The notes under the pieces: generated by a model | What the model was told of the DNA's origin: nothing | What the model saw: only the letters and a program-made list of their open reading frames with translations | The model's database searches: none | Source: Burkholderia sp. SRS-46 | Lineage (GTDB): Bacteria > Pseudomonadota > Gammaproteobacteria > Burkholderiales > Burkholderiaceae | DNA: 64,000 bases | Direction: 5' to 3' | Assembly: GCF_004343775.1 (NCBI RefSeq) | Contig: NZ_PTXL01000003.1 | Location: 496,001 to 560,000 of the forward strand | Position numbers and translations under genes: made by a program | Shown: positions 43,013 through 52,315 of the stretch, in pieces | How the letters are laid out: the number at the start of each line of letters is the position of its first letter | Position numbering within the stretch: the stretch's first letter is position 1

Positions 43013-43489
43013 TCAACCGCGTGGCTTCGGCGGCTGGAGCAGATGCAGGATCCGGCGGTCGTACGGCGCGCGCACGATCTCCGCGATGCGAATCTCGGCG
43101 GCGGCCGGATGAAGGGGATTCAGCAGGAAGTTGTGCGCATACGGCACGACCGCGCTCGGCACGCGCAGCAGCGCGCTCGGCTTCGTCTGCAGCCATTCGG
43201 TGCCCGCGCCGCGGGTCCAGTCGGCGTTCGTGCGCCAGTCGTCCGGCGCGTCGTCCTCGGCAATCTCGGCCACGGCGACCGAGTCGGGCACGTCGACGCG
43301 CAGCAGCTGATAACCGTCCGGCAACTGCGCGACGGAACCGATCTCCAGATGGACGAGCGTCTCGAGCAGCGCGAGCGCCGGATGTTCGGCGAGATACACG
43401 ACCGGCTGCCCGGCGAAGTGCCAGCGCCCGCCGGCGCGCAAGCCCCCGATACCTTGCAGGTCCGCGTAATTGCTGATTCGCCACAGCAT
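43013..43489 (-). CDS. RES-domain toxin
   Basis: 158 residues of the RES family, toxins that degrade NAD+ in characterised members. Visible family features: an N-terminal LWRISNYADLQGIGGLRAGGRW, the Tyr/Glu-containing VVYLAEHPALALLETLVHLE, and a C-terminal AVVPYAHNFLLNPLHPA, including the Asn-Pro of the RES name-giving region. It starts two bases after the antitoxin stop. Full length. Confidence 0.88.
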   Translation of the reverse strand: MLWRISNYADLQGIGGLRAGGRWHFAGQPVVYLAEHPALALLETLVHLEIGSVAQLPDGYQLLRVDVPDSVAVAEIAEDDAPDDWRTNADWTRGAGTEWLQTKPSALLRVPSAVVPYAHNFLLNPLHPAAAEIRIAEIVRAPYDRRILHLLQPPKPRG

Positions 43490-43491
43490 CG

Positions 43492-43947
43492 TCAAGCGAA
43501 GTACCCCTCGTCGATCTGCGTGAGGGCTTCCTCGACGAGGCGCGCGCCGTGCTCGGTGCTCGCCATGTCGAGCGAGGTCCGGCCGCCGAAGCGCTGGAGC
43601 CCGCTGCGCAGCCATGACATCGCCTTGTCCGGATCGCCGAAGGTGGCGGTGGCCTGCGCGACGATCCGCGCAAGACGGATCGCCTTGTCGGATTCCTCCG
43701 GAGACAGGCGCTCGTGCGCCTGGCGGCGATGGCTCAAGGTCCGCCGCGGGATGATGAACGCGAGCTCGTCGGATTTGAGGCCGCGCTCGGACAGCCGGTC
43801 GATGACCGCGACGTCGACGCGCGCGCTCGCGAGCTCGGCAAGATCGGCGCCCGATCGAACGCGGGTGGCCAGCAGCTGTTCGAGAATCGAGAACTCGGCC
43901 TGGCGCGGATGCGCGACGCCGGACGGATGGAAAGCGATGGTTGCCAT
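43492..43947 (-). CDS. Xre/MbcA/ParS-family antitoxin
   Basis: 151 residues. The C-terminal domain TFGDPDKAMSWLRSGLQRFG is the MbcA/ParS toxin-binding region (formerly DUF2384), preceded by an Xre-like helical DNA-binding part with RLSERGLKSDELAFIIPRRT. It neutralises the RES toxin encoded downstream and probably represses the operon. A strong GAGGAGAGG ribosome site precedes the ATG at 43947. Confidence 0.88.
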   Translation of the reverse strand: MATIAFHPSGVAHPRQAEFSILEQLLATRVRSGADLAELASARVDVAVIDRLSERGLKSDELAFIIPRRTLSHRRQAHERLSPEESDKAIRLARIVAQATATFGDPDKAMSWLRSGLQRFGGRTSLDMASTEHGARLVEEALTQIDEGYFA

Positions 43948-44068
43948 GACCTCTCCTCGGCAATTTGCCCAATCATTATAGGCGTTTTGCCAGGCCTGTG
44001 CGGATCGGCGAAATCCGGGCCGACGTTGGACGCATTCAGTCGATGGAGGTATGCGGCAACGTCATGGC

Positions 44069-44084
44069 TTTGTCACGTAACAAC
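44069..44084. promoter_or_regulatory. parS-like variant site away from the main cluster
   Basis: TTTGTCACGTAACAAC differs from the parS consensus of this replicon (GTTGTCACGTGACAAC) at two of 16 positions; its reverse complement is close to the variant at 56469. It lies in the 370-bp gap between the antitoxin gene and the DUF4148 gene, about 12 kb from the others. Confidence 0.45.
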
Positions 44085-44191
44085 TCATTGAACCGCGTTT
44101 CGGCGTCGCAGCTTCCACTCAACGGAAACGCTGCCGACGATCGTTCCATGATCTCCGATAATCATCGGACAAAACCGGCGTTCGTGCCGGA

Positions 44192-44220
44192 TTGTTTACC
44201 CAGCTGCGATAATTTATAAC
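44192..44220 (+). promoter_or_regulatory. candidate promoter of the DUF4148 gene
   Basis: TTGTTT (44192-44197) and TATAAC (44215-44220) are 17 bases apart. They lie about 98 bases upstream of the start at 44318. Confidence 0.5.
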
Positions 44221-44317
44221 TGGAATCGGTATTTCCGGCCGGTAACGCGACCGCTACGATGCAATCAACCGCTCAGCACATCAGTGAAGCGCGAAACCAA
44301 TCAAACCGGAGGTCATC

Positions 44318-44626
44318 ATGAAATCGTTCATCTACGCCGTGGTCGCAGCCACCGCCCTGTCCGCCTCGTATGCCGCATTCGCACAGTCGACCCCGTCGGC
44401 GCCGACGCGCGAGCAGGTTCGCGCGGAGCTGGTCCAGCTCGAGCAGGCCGGGTACAAGCCGGAGGTGTCCGATCCCTATTACCCGCAAGCGCTGCAGGCC
44501 GCCCAGGCACGCGTGACGAACGCCGATGAAACCGGCTACGGCGCACAGGCAGCCGCCGGTGTTCGCGCCGGCCGCGTCACGCCGGTCAAGGAGAACGGCC
44601 GCGATTCGATCTACTTCGGTCAGTAA
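44318..44626 (+). CDS. DUF4148 small secreted protein
   Basis: 102 residues. A signal peptide (residues 1-22, cleavage after AFA) is followed by the DUF4148 core TREQVRAELVQLEQAGYKP, DPYYPQALQAAQARV. Small periplasmic proteins of this type are numerous in Burkholderia and have no established function. ATG at 44318 follows a GGAGG ribosome site at good distance. A strong terminator at 44663 ends the transcript, so this is a single-gene unit. A second, Lys-rich family member lies at 50409. Confidence 0.85.
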   Translation: MKSFIYAVVAATALSASYAAFAQSTPSAPTREQVRAELVQLEQAGYKPEVSDPYYPQALQAAQARVTNADETGYGAQAAAGVRAGRVTPVKENGRDSIYFGQ

Positions 44627-44662
44627 CACGGACTTGCCGCTCGCATTGCGCGAGCGTTGCCG

Positions 44663-44699
44663 AACACCACGCCCCCGACCGTCGGGGGCGTGGTGTTTT
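44663..44699 (+). terminator. rho-independent terminator of the DUF4148 gene
   Basis: A 16-bp near-perfect stem (ACACCACGCCCCCGAC with its complement) ends in TTTT on the plus strand, 37 bases after the stop. Confidence 0.88.
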
Positions 44700-45112
44700 C
44701 ACATTGAGCTTCTATTGACGCATGCGCGGCATGGTCTGCAGGTGGCGACTTCTTCGCCAAACAATCAGGAATCCTGTATTTTTGTTCGAAAAAGTTGCTG
44801 GCGGATTTTCTACTGGTCCAGTGCCCCCTTCGACACGTCGCACCCGTTCTGTTGGTCCGCCTGCGTGGTCACATCTTCCATCCGACGCTTGCTGTCACAA
44901 TCCGCCACTGCGGCGCAGCAGTCCGTGCGGTTCGCGAAATGCGCCGCCGTGCCAGCAGACGCCGCGTGTTTGCGCATAGAATTCCCGCGTGTACGGAGCC
45001 GGCCGAAGCGGATGCGTGAAGGTTCGCGACGACCGCCGGTCGCCCCCGGCCGCCACGCGCGCCGGCCCGTTTCGGTGCCGCACCCATGCTCATTTCAACA
45101 AGGAGTGGTTTC
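44700..45112. other. gap upstream of the dienelactone hydrolase gene
   Basis: No gene or clear promoter recognised. The segment around 44760-44810 is AT-richer than its surroundings (ATCAGGAATCCTGTATTTTTG) and could contain the promoter. Confidence 0.35.
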
Positions 45113-45829
45113 ATGTCTCAAGCAACCGGATCCATGATCACGTTTCGCCGCCCGGACGGCCAGGAACTGCAGGGCTACCTGGCGACGCCGGAACAGACCG
45201 ACGGTGCGCCCGCGGTCGTCGTCATCCAGGAATGGTGGGGCCTGAATGACCAGATCCGCGGCGTCGCGGACCGGCTGGCCCGCTGCGGATACTTCGCGCT
45301 CGTGCCCGACCTGTATCGCGGCAAGTCGACGGTCGAAGCGGAAGAGGCGCACCACTTGATGAGCGCGCTCGATTTCGGCGACGCGGCGTCGCAGGACATC
45401 CCCGGCGCGGTGCAGTACCTGAAGACGCGCGCCGAGCGCGTCGCGGTCACCGGCTTCTGCATGGGCGGCGCGCTGACCCTGCTGTCGCTGCAGAACGCCG
45501 ACGTGACGGCCGGCATCGCATGGTATGGCCTGCCGCCGCTCGAATATCTCGACCCGTCGAAGCTCAAGGCGCCCGTCATGGGCCATTGGGCGACGCAGGA
45601 CGCGTTCTTCGCGGCCGACCAGGTGGACGCGCTCGAAGAGAAGCTGCGCGCCGCGAATGTCGACTACACGTTCCACCGCTATCTCGCACACCACGCGTTC
45701 GCCAACGAGACGGCGGTCGGCACCGGCCGCCTGCCGGGCACGCAGTTCGATCCGGTGTGGTCGCAGATCGCATGGGACCGCACGCTGACGTTCCTCGGCC
45801 GCACGATGTGGGCGGCCGCGCAGAAGTAA
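45113..45829 (+). CDS. dienelactone hydrolase family protein
   Basis: 238-residue alpha/beta-hydrolase. The nucleophile is Cys116 in GFCMGGALTL, the expected Glu is in VVIQEWWGLNDQIR (Glu40), and the acid and histidine are in WATQDAFFAADQ and YLAHHAFANE. A cysteine nucleophile and the EWWGL motif are those of true carboxymethylenebutenolidases. Start ATG at 45113 has an AAGGAG ribosome site; the upstream ATG at 45086 does not. No aromatic degradation cluster surrounds it, so the physiological substrate is open. Confidence 0.87.
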   Translation: MSQATGSMITFRRPDGQELQGYLATPEQTDGAPAVVVIQEWWGLNDQIRGVADRLARCGYFALVPDLYRGKSTVEAEEAHHLMSALDFGDAASQDIPGAVQYLKTRAERVAVTGFCMGGALTLLSLQNADVTAGIAWYGLPPLEYLDPSKLKAPVMGHWATQDAFFAADQVDALEEKLRAANVDYTFHRYLAHHAFANETAVGTGRLPGTQFDPVWSQIAWDRTLTFLGRTMWAAAQK

Positions 45830-45928
45830 ACGGCTTGCAACCCGGTCGCTCATCGCCGGCCGCGCAACACGGCTGGCGCGCGACGCGCCGGGAACGAACG
45901 AATGCGGCCGGCGCCAGCCGGCCGCGTG

Positions 45929-46105
45929 CTATCCGATCCGCATCGTCACGCGGCGCGGATCGGGCGGGACGAACCCGCCCGCTGCACCCGTGTCGGTCCT
46001 GCTCAACCGTTCGAGCACGGCCTTGTCCGCCGCGAGCGTCGGCGGAGTCAGCGCTTGCAGCGCTTCGACGAAGGTCTTGATCTTCGCGTCGAGATACTGA
46101 TCGGC
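45929..46105 (-). pseudogene. C-terminal remnant of a LysR-type regulator
   Basis: QYLDAKIKTFVEALQALTPP and TLAADKAVL match the C-terminus of the intact LysR protein encoded at 46576 (QYLDAKIRTFVDFLRECVPE, MLAADEAAL). Nothing of the DNA-binding or ligand-binding core is present upstream; the frame enters unrelated residues (MADAREFIAD). Therefore only the tail of an older LysR gene is left. Confidence 0.7.
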
Positions 46106-46147
46106 GATGAACTCGCGCGCATCGGCCACGCCGATTCCGCTTCACAA

Positions 46148-46385
46148 CGAATCTCCAAAGCGGTCGCGTAGATCCGCGACAACTACCTCGTGCCGATGTC
46201 GGTCGAGGATCTCGCGCGGCAGGTCGACATGAGCCCGTCGACCTGCCATCACCACCTCCGGTCCGTCACGTCGATGGACGCGGCCCAGGCGTGCCGCTGC
46301 GTCGGCTACGTGAGCGCGTCACAATTCTGTCGCGAATACGCACGGCTGTTTGGCGATGCGCCGACCTGCGACGTCGCGCGGCTAC
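46148..46385 (+). pseudogene. AraC-family regulator remnant with nonsense codon and internal deletion
   Basis: The frame reads RISKAVA-stop-IRDNYLVP, then MSVEDLARQVDMSPSTCHHH, LRSVTSMDAAQA, VGYVSASQFCREYARLFGDA. This is the helix-turn-helix region of an AraC regulator. TAG at 46169-46171 replaces the tryptophan expected between AVA and IRDNY, and the segment between the two helix-turn-helix motifs (normally about 28 residues after TSMSPLQY) is missing. The remnant abuts the LysR remnant. Confidence 0.72.
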
Positions 46386-46575
46386 GCGGACAGGCGACGC
46401 CCCTTGCACGTACGGCGCGCGGAACGATTCATCGGATTCGACACGCCGGACGATCGGCCCGCGCGGCGGCGGCGGCATCGAAGTACGGAACGCCGTCGGG
46501 CGACGCGTTCACCGAATTGAAGAGGGTCGATCTCGACGCGCGCGACCATCCGCGGTGGCGACGCCACCGCACGCA

Positions 46576-47517
46576 TCACGTCTGGTGGGACGTGCACAGC
46601 GCCGCCTCGTCGGCGGCCAGCATCTCGGGCACGCATTCGCGCAGGAAATCGACGAAGGTGCGGATCTTTGCGTCGAGATACTGGCGCGACGGATACAGCG
46701 TATAGACCGTCAGTTTCTGCAGCCGGTAATCGGGCAGCACGCGCACCAGCGCGCCGCTGCTCAGCGCGGGCACCGCCGTCGACATCGGCAGCGAACCGAT
46801 GCCGAGGCCCGCGCGCAGCGCGGCGCCGAGCGCATCGGCGATGTTCACCTGGAAATCGGGCAGCGGCAGTTCGAAGATTTCGCGGCCGTCGGGCCCGTCG
46901 AGATGCCAGCGGTCGCGCGGAAACACCGGCGTGACGATCTGCAGGCACGAATGCCCTTCGAGATCCTTGACCGTCTGCGGCGTGCCGCGCGCCTGCAGAT
47001 ACGCGGGCGACGCGCACAGCACGCTGTGCACGGCGCCGAGCCGCTGCGACACGAGTCCGGAATCGGGCAGCTCCGTCGTGCTCAATTGCAGCGAGACGTC
47101 GTAGCCCTCGTCGATGAGGTCCGGCACGTGCTGCGACAGTGTCAGCTCGACCGCCACCGCCGGATACCGCTCCCGGTAGCGCACGACCGCCGGCACCACG
47201 TACGCCTGGCCGAAGCTCGTCGTCGCATGCACGTGCAGCCGGCCCGACGGCCTCGCCTGCGCATCCGCCGCTTCCGCTTCGGCCTCGTCGATGTATGCGA
47301 GCACGCGCTGGCATCGGTCCAGATAGCGCTGCCCCGCATCGGTCAGCGCGATGCGGCGGGTGCTGCGATTAAGCAGGCGCGTGCGCAGATGCGTTTCGAG
47401 TTGCGCGACCGAACGCGACGCGTAGGCGGTCGTGATGTCCAGTCGCTGGGCGGCGCTCGTGAAGCTGCCTTCCTCCGCCACGCGGACAAAAATGCGCATC
47501 ATCTGTAGCGTGTCCAT
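46576..47517 (-). CDS. LysR-family transcriptional regulator
   Basis: 313 residues. The winged helix at 1-60 includes MMRIFVRVAEEGSFTSAAQR and LETHLRTRLLNRSTRRIAL; the ligand domain contains GRLHVHATTSFGQAYVVPAV and DYRLQKLTVYTLYPSRQYLD. Complete. The adjacent plus-strand AraC and minus-strand LysR remnants are decayed, so the original target may be lost. Start ATG 47517. Confidence 0.85.
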   Translation of the reverse strand: MDTLQMMRIFVRVAEEGSFTSAAQRLDITTAYASRSVAQLETHLRTRLLNRSTRRIALTDAGQRYLDRCQRVLAYIDEAEAEAADAQARPSGRLHVHATTSFGQAYVVPAVVRYRERYPAVAVELTLSQHVPDLIDEGYDVSLQLSTTELPDSGLVSQRLGAVHSVLCASPAYLQARGTPQTVKDLEGHSCLQIVTPVFPRDRWHLDGPDGREIFELPLPDFQVNIADALGAALRAGLGIGSLPMSTAVPALSSGALVRVLPDYRLQKLTVYTLYPSRQYLDAKIRTFVDFLRECVPEMLAADEAALCTSHQT

Positions 47518-47831
47518 CGACAAGTCCCTGGGGAATGAGATCGCCTCGCACCGTGCGGCCCGGCGCGTCGCGACACGCGCGGCACGGGTCCGTGCCGGTA
47601 TCGTCGCAGCGCGAGCCGCGCGACGCAAGATGCCGGCACCTTCATCCGGATGCCGGAATGATTGGTGCGGAACACTACCGCAGCACCACGGACGTGTCCA
47701 GTTCGGCATGAGCCGGATCGCGCGGCGGTTCGGGGGCCGAACGGCCGCCCCCACCGCCGTCGCTCGGCCGGACTCCTCACGGTTCTGCCCCGCGGTCGAA
47801 CGCCATGCGCGGGGTGCCCGTCCCGTCCTCG
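47518..47831. other. 314-bp gap, no gene
   Basis: Upstream of the LysR gene and downstream of the purA stop. No clear terminator or operator found. Confidence 0.4.
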
Positions 47832-49130
47832 TTACACGCCCACCGACGAATCGAACGGATTGCGCAGCACGATGGTGTCGTCGCGCTCCGGCCCGGTCGT
47901 GAGCAGCGAAACCGGCACGCCCGCGATTGCCTCGACGCGTTCGACGAAGCGGCGCGCCGCTTGCGGCAGGTCGTCGAGCTGGCGGGTGCCGCCGACCGTG
48001 CCGGCCCATCCGTCGAACTGCTCGTAGACCGGCTTTGCCCTGGCTTGCGCGGCGAGGCTCGCCGGCAGAAGATCGACGCGCTTGCCGTCGAGTTCGTATC
48101 CGACGCACAGCCGGATCGTGTCGAACCCGTCCAGCACGTCGAGCTTGGTCAGCGCGAGCGAATCGATGCCGGACACCTTGGCCGCCTGCCGCAGCTGGGC
48201 CGCATCGAGCCATCCGCAGCGCCGCGGCCGGCCGGTGTTGACGCCGAACTCGCGCCCGCGTTCGCGCAGCCGCGCACCGACGTCGTCGGCGAGTTCCGTA
48301 AGGAACGGGCCGCCGCCGACGCGGGTCGCATAGGCCTTGGTCACGCCCAGCACGTGGCCGAGCTTCGACGCGCCGAGGCCGGTGCCGGCTGCTGCCGCCG
48401 ACGCCACCGTGCCCGACGAGGTCACGAACGGATACGAGCCCCAGTCGATATCCAGCATCACGGCTTGCGAACCTTCGAACAGGATTTTCCGGCCCTGCTC
48501 GTGCGCATCGTTGAGATCCGCCCACACGGGCCGCACGAACGGCAGCACCTTGGGCGCGAGGTCGACGAGCATCGGCAGCATCGCGTCCCGCGTCCACGGT
48601 TCGAGGCCGAGCCCTCGAAACCACGCATTGTGATGGTCGAGCAGCACGTCGAGCTTGCTCGCGAGCCCGTCGGGATCGGCCAGGTCGCCGACCCGCAGCC
48701 CGCGGCGGCCGACCTTGTCCTCGTAGGCGGGGCCGATGCCGCGCAGCGTGGTGCCGATCGGTTCGCGGCGCAGCTTCTCCTGCGCGGCGTCGATCGCCCT
48801 GTGAATCGGCAGGACCAGCGTCGCGTTTTCCGCGATCGTCAGGTTAGCGGGCGTCACCGCGACGCCAAGTTCGGCGACGCGCGCGATCTCGGCGAGCAGC
48901 GCCTCCGGGTCGAGCGCCACGCCGTTGCCGATCACGCCGGGCTTGCCGCGCACCACCCCGCTCGGCAGCAGCGCGAGCTTGTAGGTCTTGCCGTCGACGA
49001 CCAGCGTATGGCCCGCGTTGTGGCCACCGTTGTAGCGCGCGACGATGTCCGCCTGCCCCGCAAGCCAGTCCACCACGCGCCCCTTGCCCTCGTCGCCCCA
49101 TTGGGCGCCCACCACCACGACATTCTGCAT
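47832..49130 (-). CDS. purA: adenylosuccinate synthetase, probable second copy
   Basis: 432-residue GTP-dependent enzyme that joins aspartate to IMP, the first committed step to AMP. Catalytic and binding motifs are intact: [18 protein letters not shown] (about 5-22), [57 protein letters not shown] and [12 protein letters not shown]. Start ATG at 49130; upstream codons are not of the family. It is a single gene divergent from a LysR regulator at 49271. The usual housekeeping purA of Burkholderia is expected on chromosome 1, so this is probably a paralogue under specific control; that is inference. Confidence 0.88.
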   Translation of the reverse strand: MQNVVVVGAQWGDEGKGRVVDWLAGQADIVARYNGGHNAGHTLVVDGKTYKLALLPSGVVRGKPGVIGNGVALDPEALLAEIARVAELGVAVTPANLTIAENATLVLPIHRAIDAAQEKLRREPIGTTLRGIGPAYEDKVGRRGLRVGDLADPDGLASKLDVLLDHHNAWFRGLGLEPWTRDAMLPMLVDLAPKVLPFVRPVWADLNDAHEQGRKILFEGSQAVMLDIDWGSYPFVTSSGTVASAAAAGTGLGASKLGHVLGVTKAYATRVGGGPFLTELADDVGARLRERGREFGVNTGRPRRCGWLDAAQLRQAAKVSGIDSLALTKLDVLDGFDTIRLCVGYELDGKRVDLLPASLAAQARAKPVYEQFDGWAGTVGGTRQLDDLPQAARRFVERVEAIAGVPVSLLTTGPERDDTIVLRNPFDSSVGV

Positions 49131-49270
49131 GCTCCACTCTCCATGTGAGAAAACTCGACACTTGGCGGACTCGACGAGCCGCAGGTATGGCATATTGGCG
49201 CAGCAGTACTGGACGATCAAACGATTAATCTTGAGGCATCGTGTGATAAAAAATCACGCGTACGGATGCA

Positions 49271-50173
49271 ATGGGCAGAAAGCTACCTCCGTTGAATGCG
49301 TTGCGGGCGTTCGAGGCCGCCGCCCGCCTGGGCAGCTTCACGCGGGCCGCGGACGAGCTGTGCGTCACGCACGGCGCGATCAGCCGGCATGTGCAGCAGC
49401 TCGAGGCCTGGCTCGGCCGGGCGCTGTTCGAGCGCTACAACCGGCGGGTCGAACTGACCGAGTCCGGGCGGACCTACCTCGCGGAAGTCGGCGCGTCGTT
49501 CGACCGCATCGCGCTCGCCACCGCGCAGCAGCTCGAACGCGGCCAACAGCAAGTGCTGCGTGTCAGCGCGCCGGCGACGTTCTCGCTGCGCTGGCTCGTG
49601 CCGAGGCTGTCGTCGTTCCAGGTCGCGCATCCGCACATCGAGGTGCGGTTGTCCACGTCGAACGAGCCGATCGAGAAGCTGCGCGAAGTCGTGGACCTGA
49701 TCATTCGCGGCGGTCCGCAGGCGATCGATGGCTACGTCGCCGACGAGTTTCTCTCCGAAGTGCGCCTGCCGGTGTGTGCGCCTCGGCTTCTCGAGGGCAA
49801 GAAGCTGCGCAAACCCGCGGATCTCGCGCATTTCACGCTGCTGCATGCAGCAACCTATCCCGGCATGTGGCCCGAGTGGCTGGCGGCAGCCGGTGAGCCG
49901 CATCTCGTGCCGCGTCAATCGCTCACGCTCGAGCATTTCTACCTGACGCTGCAGGGCGCGCTCGACGGGCTCGGCGTCGCGATGGGGCCGATCGCGCTCG
50001 TCGCGGACGATATCGCCGAAGGCCGGCTCGTACAGCCGTTCAAGGCGCCGGTCATGCCGCCTTGGCGGTACTTCAGCTACGTCGCCGCATCGCGCGCGGA
50101 AGACGGCGCGATTCGCGCATTCAAGGACTGGCTGAAGCGCGCAGCCGGCGCGTCGGCTTCGCACGACGGTTGA
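49271..50173 (+). CDS. LysR-family regulator (GcvA-like), divergent from purA
   Basis: 300 residues. Winged helix RKLPPLNALRAFEAAARLGS, FTRAADELCVTHGAISRHVQ, then FERYNRRVELTESGRTYL, of the GcvA/AmpR-like branch. The ligand domain includes LRWLVPRLSSFQVAHPHIEV and GLGVAMGPIALVADDI. 140 bp separate it from the purA start, the usual spacing for a LysR that controls its divergent neighbour. Confidence 0.86.
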   Translation: MGRKLPPLNALRAFEAAARLGSFTRAADELCVTHGAISRHVQQLEAWLGRALFERYNRRVELTESGRTYLAEVGASFDRIALATAQQLERGQQQVLRVSAPATFSLRWLVPRLSSFQVAHPHIEVRLSTSNEPIEKLREVVDLIIRGGPQAIDGYVADEFLSEVRLPVCAPRLLEGKKLRKPADLAHFTLLHAATYPGMWPEWLAAAGEPHLVPRQSLTLEHFYLTLQGALDGLGVAMGPIALVADDIAEGRLVQPFKAPVMPPWRYFSYVAASRAEDGAIRAFKDWLKRAAGASASHDG

Positions 50174-50408
50174 AGGGCGGCCCGGGGTCCGCCAATGCAA
50201 CGAGCGATATGCAAGCCATTCCTGCACGCGCTGACAGGACTCGAGCGAAATAGACAATCGCCTGACGGTACCGGTCTTCCAGGCGAATGTGCGACCGGGT
50301 CATGCCGCACATGTCATTAGCATAACGAACTGATTACTCGATATCCGTTTCGCATGCTTGGGCAGGGCGTCACGCATTCCTCGCACGACGCCCCTGCCGT
50401 GACGGCGC

Positions 50409-50732
50409 TTACTGGCTTGCGCCGCCTGCTGCGCCGGCCTTCTTCTGCGCGTCCTGCAGGTTTTGCGGATAGTTAGGATCATTGGCCGACGGCTTGTAGC
50501 CCGCGTCCTCGAGTTTCTTCAGCTCGGCGTTTTTCTTTGCGCGAGCCGCCTTGCGCTCGGCCTTGTGTTTCGCATGGGCTTCCTTGCGGGCCTCCGCTTT
50601 CGCGGCCTTTGCATCTTGCGCTGCCGGTGCGGGTGCGCTGGCCGCGTCCTGGGCAAACGCCGGCGCCGTCCCGCCGATCAGGAAAGCTGCTGCCGCAGCA
50701 ACGAGCGTGAACGTTCTGATTTGGATTCGCAT
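50409..50732 (-). CDS. DUF4148-type small secreted protein, Lys/Ala-rich
   Basis: 107 residues. Signal peptide 1-27 (cleavage after AFA), then an alanine- and lysine-rich segment (AKAAKAEARKEAHAKHKAER and KAARAKKNA, about residues 43-70), then the DUF4148 motif ELKKLEDAGYKPSANDPNYP. The basic segment is not seen in the family member at 44318. No function known; very basic, so it may bind nucleic acid or the cell envelope. The complementary plus-strand frames are not genes. Confidence 0.78.
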   Translation of the reverse strand: MRIQIRTFTLVAAAAAFLIGGTAPAFAQDAASAPAPAAQDAKAAKAEARKEAHAKHKAERKAARAKKNAELKKLEDAGYKPSANDPNYPQNLQDAQKKAGAAGGASQ

Positions 50733-52315
50733 CGCTGAACTCTCTATTCTGATTGATCACGGATGAAGAACTGCGAGATACCACCCCTGCCCCGATGCGT
50801 GAGCACGCCAATCGAGGCCTCTGCATCATAACCGTGTTGCCGCGCGGGTGGTGACATGGAAATCGTCTGTCGGTGCATATCCGGATGCAACGCGTGGCGT
50901 GTGCGTCATGACATGCATGCCTGATGACAACGACACGCAAGGTGGCAATGCCTGTTCCCGGATCGGTGAATTTCCAACGCACGGAACACATGACTGACGC
51001 GTGTTCATGAAGTCTCTGCGCCACGTCCAAACGAACGAATACATGACCGGGTTTGTCGGGATGCACATGCGCAGTGCATCGGACCGCATCTCGTCATGGT
51101 GGCGGGTCAGTTTGCCAAGGAAGATCGCGGGACGTCGACAAACTTCATCAATCGACCGGTACCGAGAATCGTCATCGCGCGCGATTGAGCCGTGCTCTCC
51201 CATAAGTGACAACCCATGCGGTGGTCACGAGCGCATCCGACGCGCGGATTCCCATGGGCGTATACCGTTGGACACGCATGCGGTGCCCGCCGCGGCGGAC
51301 ATCCCCACATACGTTTCTCCCTGTGCCTCATGCATGTCATGCACAACCGGACGTGCGAGGCTCCGGAACATCTCGTAGCCCGATCACGCAGTAACAGCGC
51401 AAGTCGAGCTTGATCACTTTCTGGTGATCGATGGCCATCGCATCCGGCTCACCGATCCTCTCGGGCGCGACGATGGCACCGAACCTTCGTGTGGACGAGG
51501 CGGTCTCGTCAAAGGATCGATCAGGCATGGATGTCGAAACCGCTTTGCGTGCCTTTGCGGCATCGTGACCGCGTCCGGCATGTAATCCAGGGCGTGCTAA
51601 CCGTGAGCTTTTACGGGATCGGGTGTACGCGAATGGTGAGCGTTTTCGGGAGGCAGGCGCCGAGTTGCCCGAGGTGAGTACCGGGAATGTTCGCGTTCTC
51701 ACGTTGGCGATCAATTGGCTACGACGGGTCGACCGCAAGAAATATCGACCGATTCTGATGGGTGAGGCACAGATCGTGCTGTGGGACATCCGCGCATCAT
51801 GCCGCGGTGTGGGGCGAGTCAAAGGTAGAAACTTGTCGAGGCGATACCGTGTGCCGACGCCAAGGTAGCCATCGCTTGCACAGATGGGATCCTGGCGGCC
51901 GGGTTCGAGGGTGGCTGAGCACAGGCATTCGACTGGGGTTCTGAGCCGCTCTGTGGTGCCTCTGGTCGGCTCGGCGCTTCCTGGCGCCACTGTATGTGGG
52001 AATTCGACCGGTAACCGTCGTGCGGAGCAACAAAACGACCTGTCCGAGTCATGCCGGCTCTTGCGTCCTGTGATCGGCGATTTCTGTGTCGCTTCCCACT
52101 GCGTGCCCCCATAGACGGGAACCTATGTATGAGAAAGGGCCCTTTCTGTTGGATTTGCTCCCATAGCTTTATACGTTTCGATGCTTGTAAGTACGTGCTC
52201 ACGTCCGAATAGGTCGAACATGGCCAGAAAGCACGACAGTCGGGGCACAGCACTGTGATGAATCCCTGGGGTTCTCCACTGGCCGATGCATGCCGGGCCG
52301 TGTGTGCAACGCTTC
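50733..52315. other. 1.58-kb origin-proximal region, no recognised gene
   Basis: No protein family could be recognised on either strand; long frames here are short on conserved motifs. Iteron-like outliers occur: TCCCATAAGTGACAACCC at 51198, CCCCATAGACGGGAACCT at 52107 and TCCCATAGCTTTATACGT at 52159, all on the reverse strand. The region probably is the left flank of the replication origin or decayed sequence. Confidence 0.45.
52107..52176 (-). repeat. reverse-orientation outlying iterons
   Basis: Two copies, 52107-52124 (AGGTTCCCGTCTATGGGG on the minus strand) and 52159-52176 (ACGTATAAAGCTATGGGA), preserve the TATGGG end of the iteron but point opposite to the main array. Confidence 0.55.

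Noticed and set aside
51337..51990. 217-codon frame in the origin-proximal gap
   Set aside because: No family motif, no ribosome site, Arg/Ser-rich; probably not a gene.
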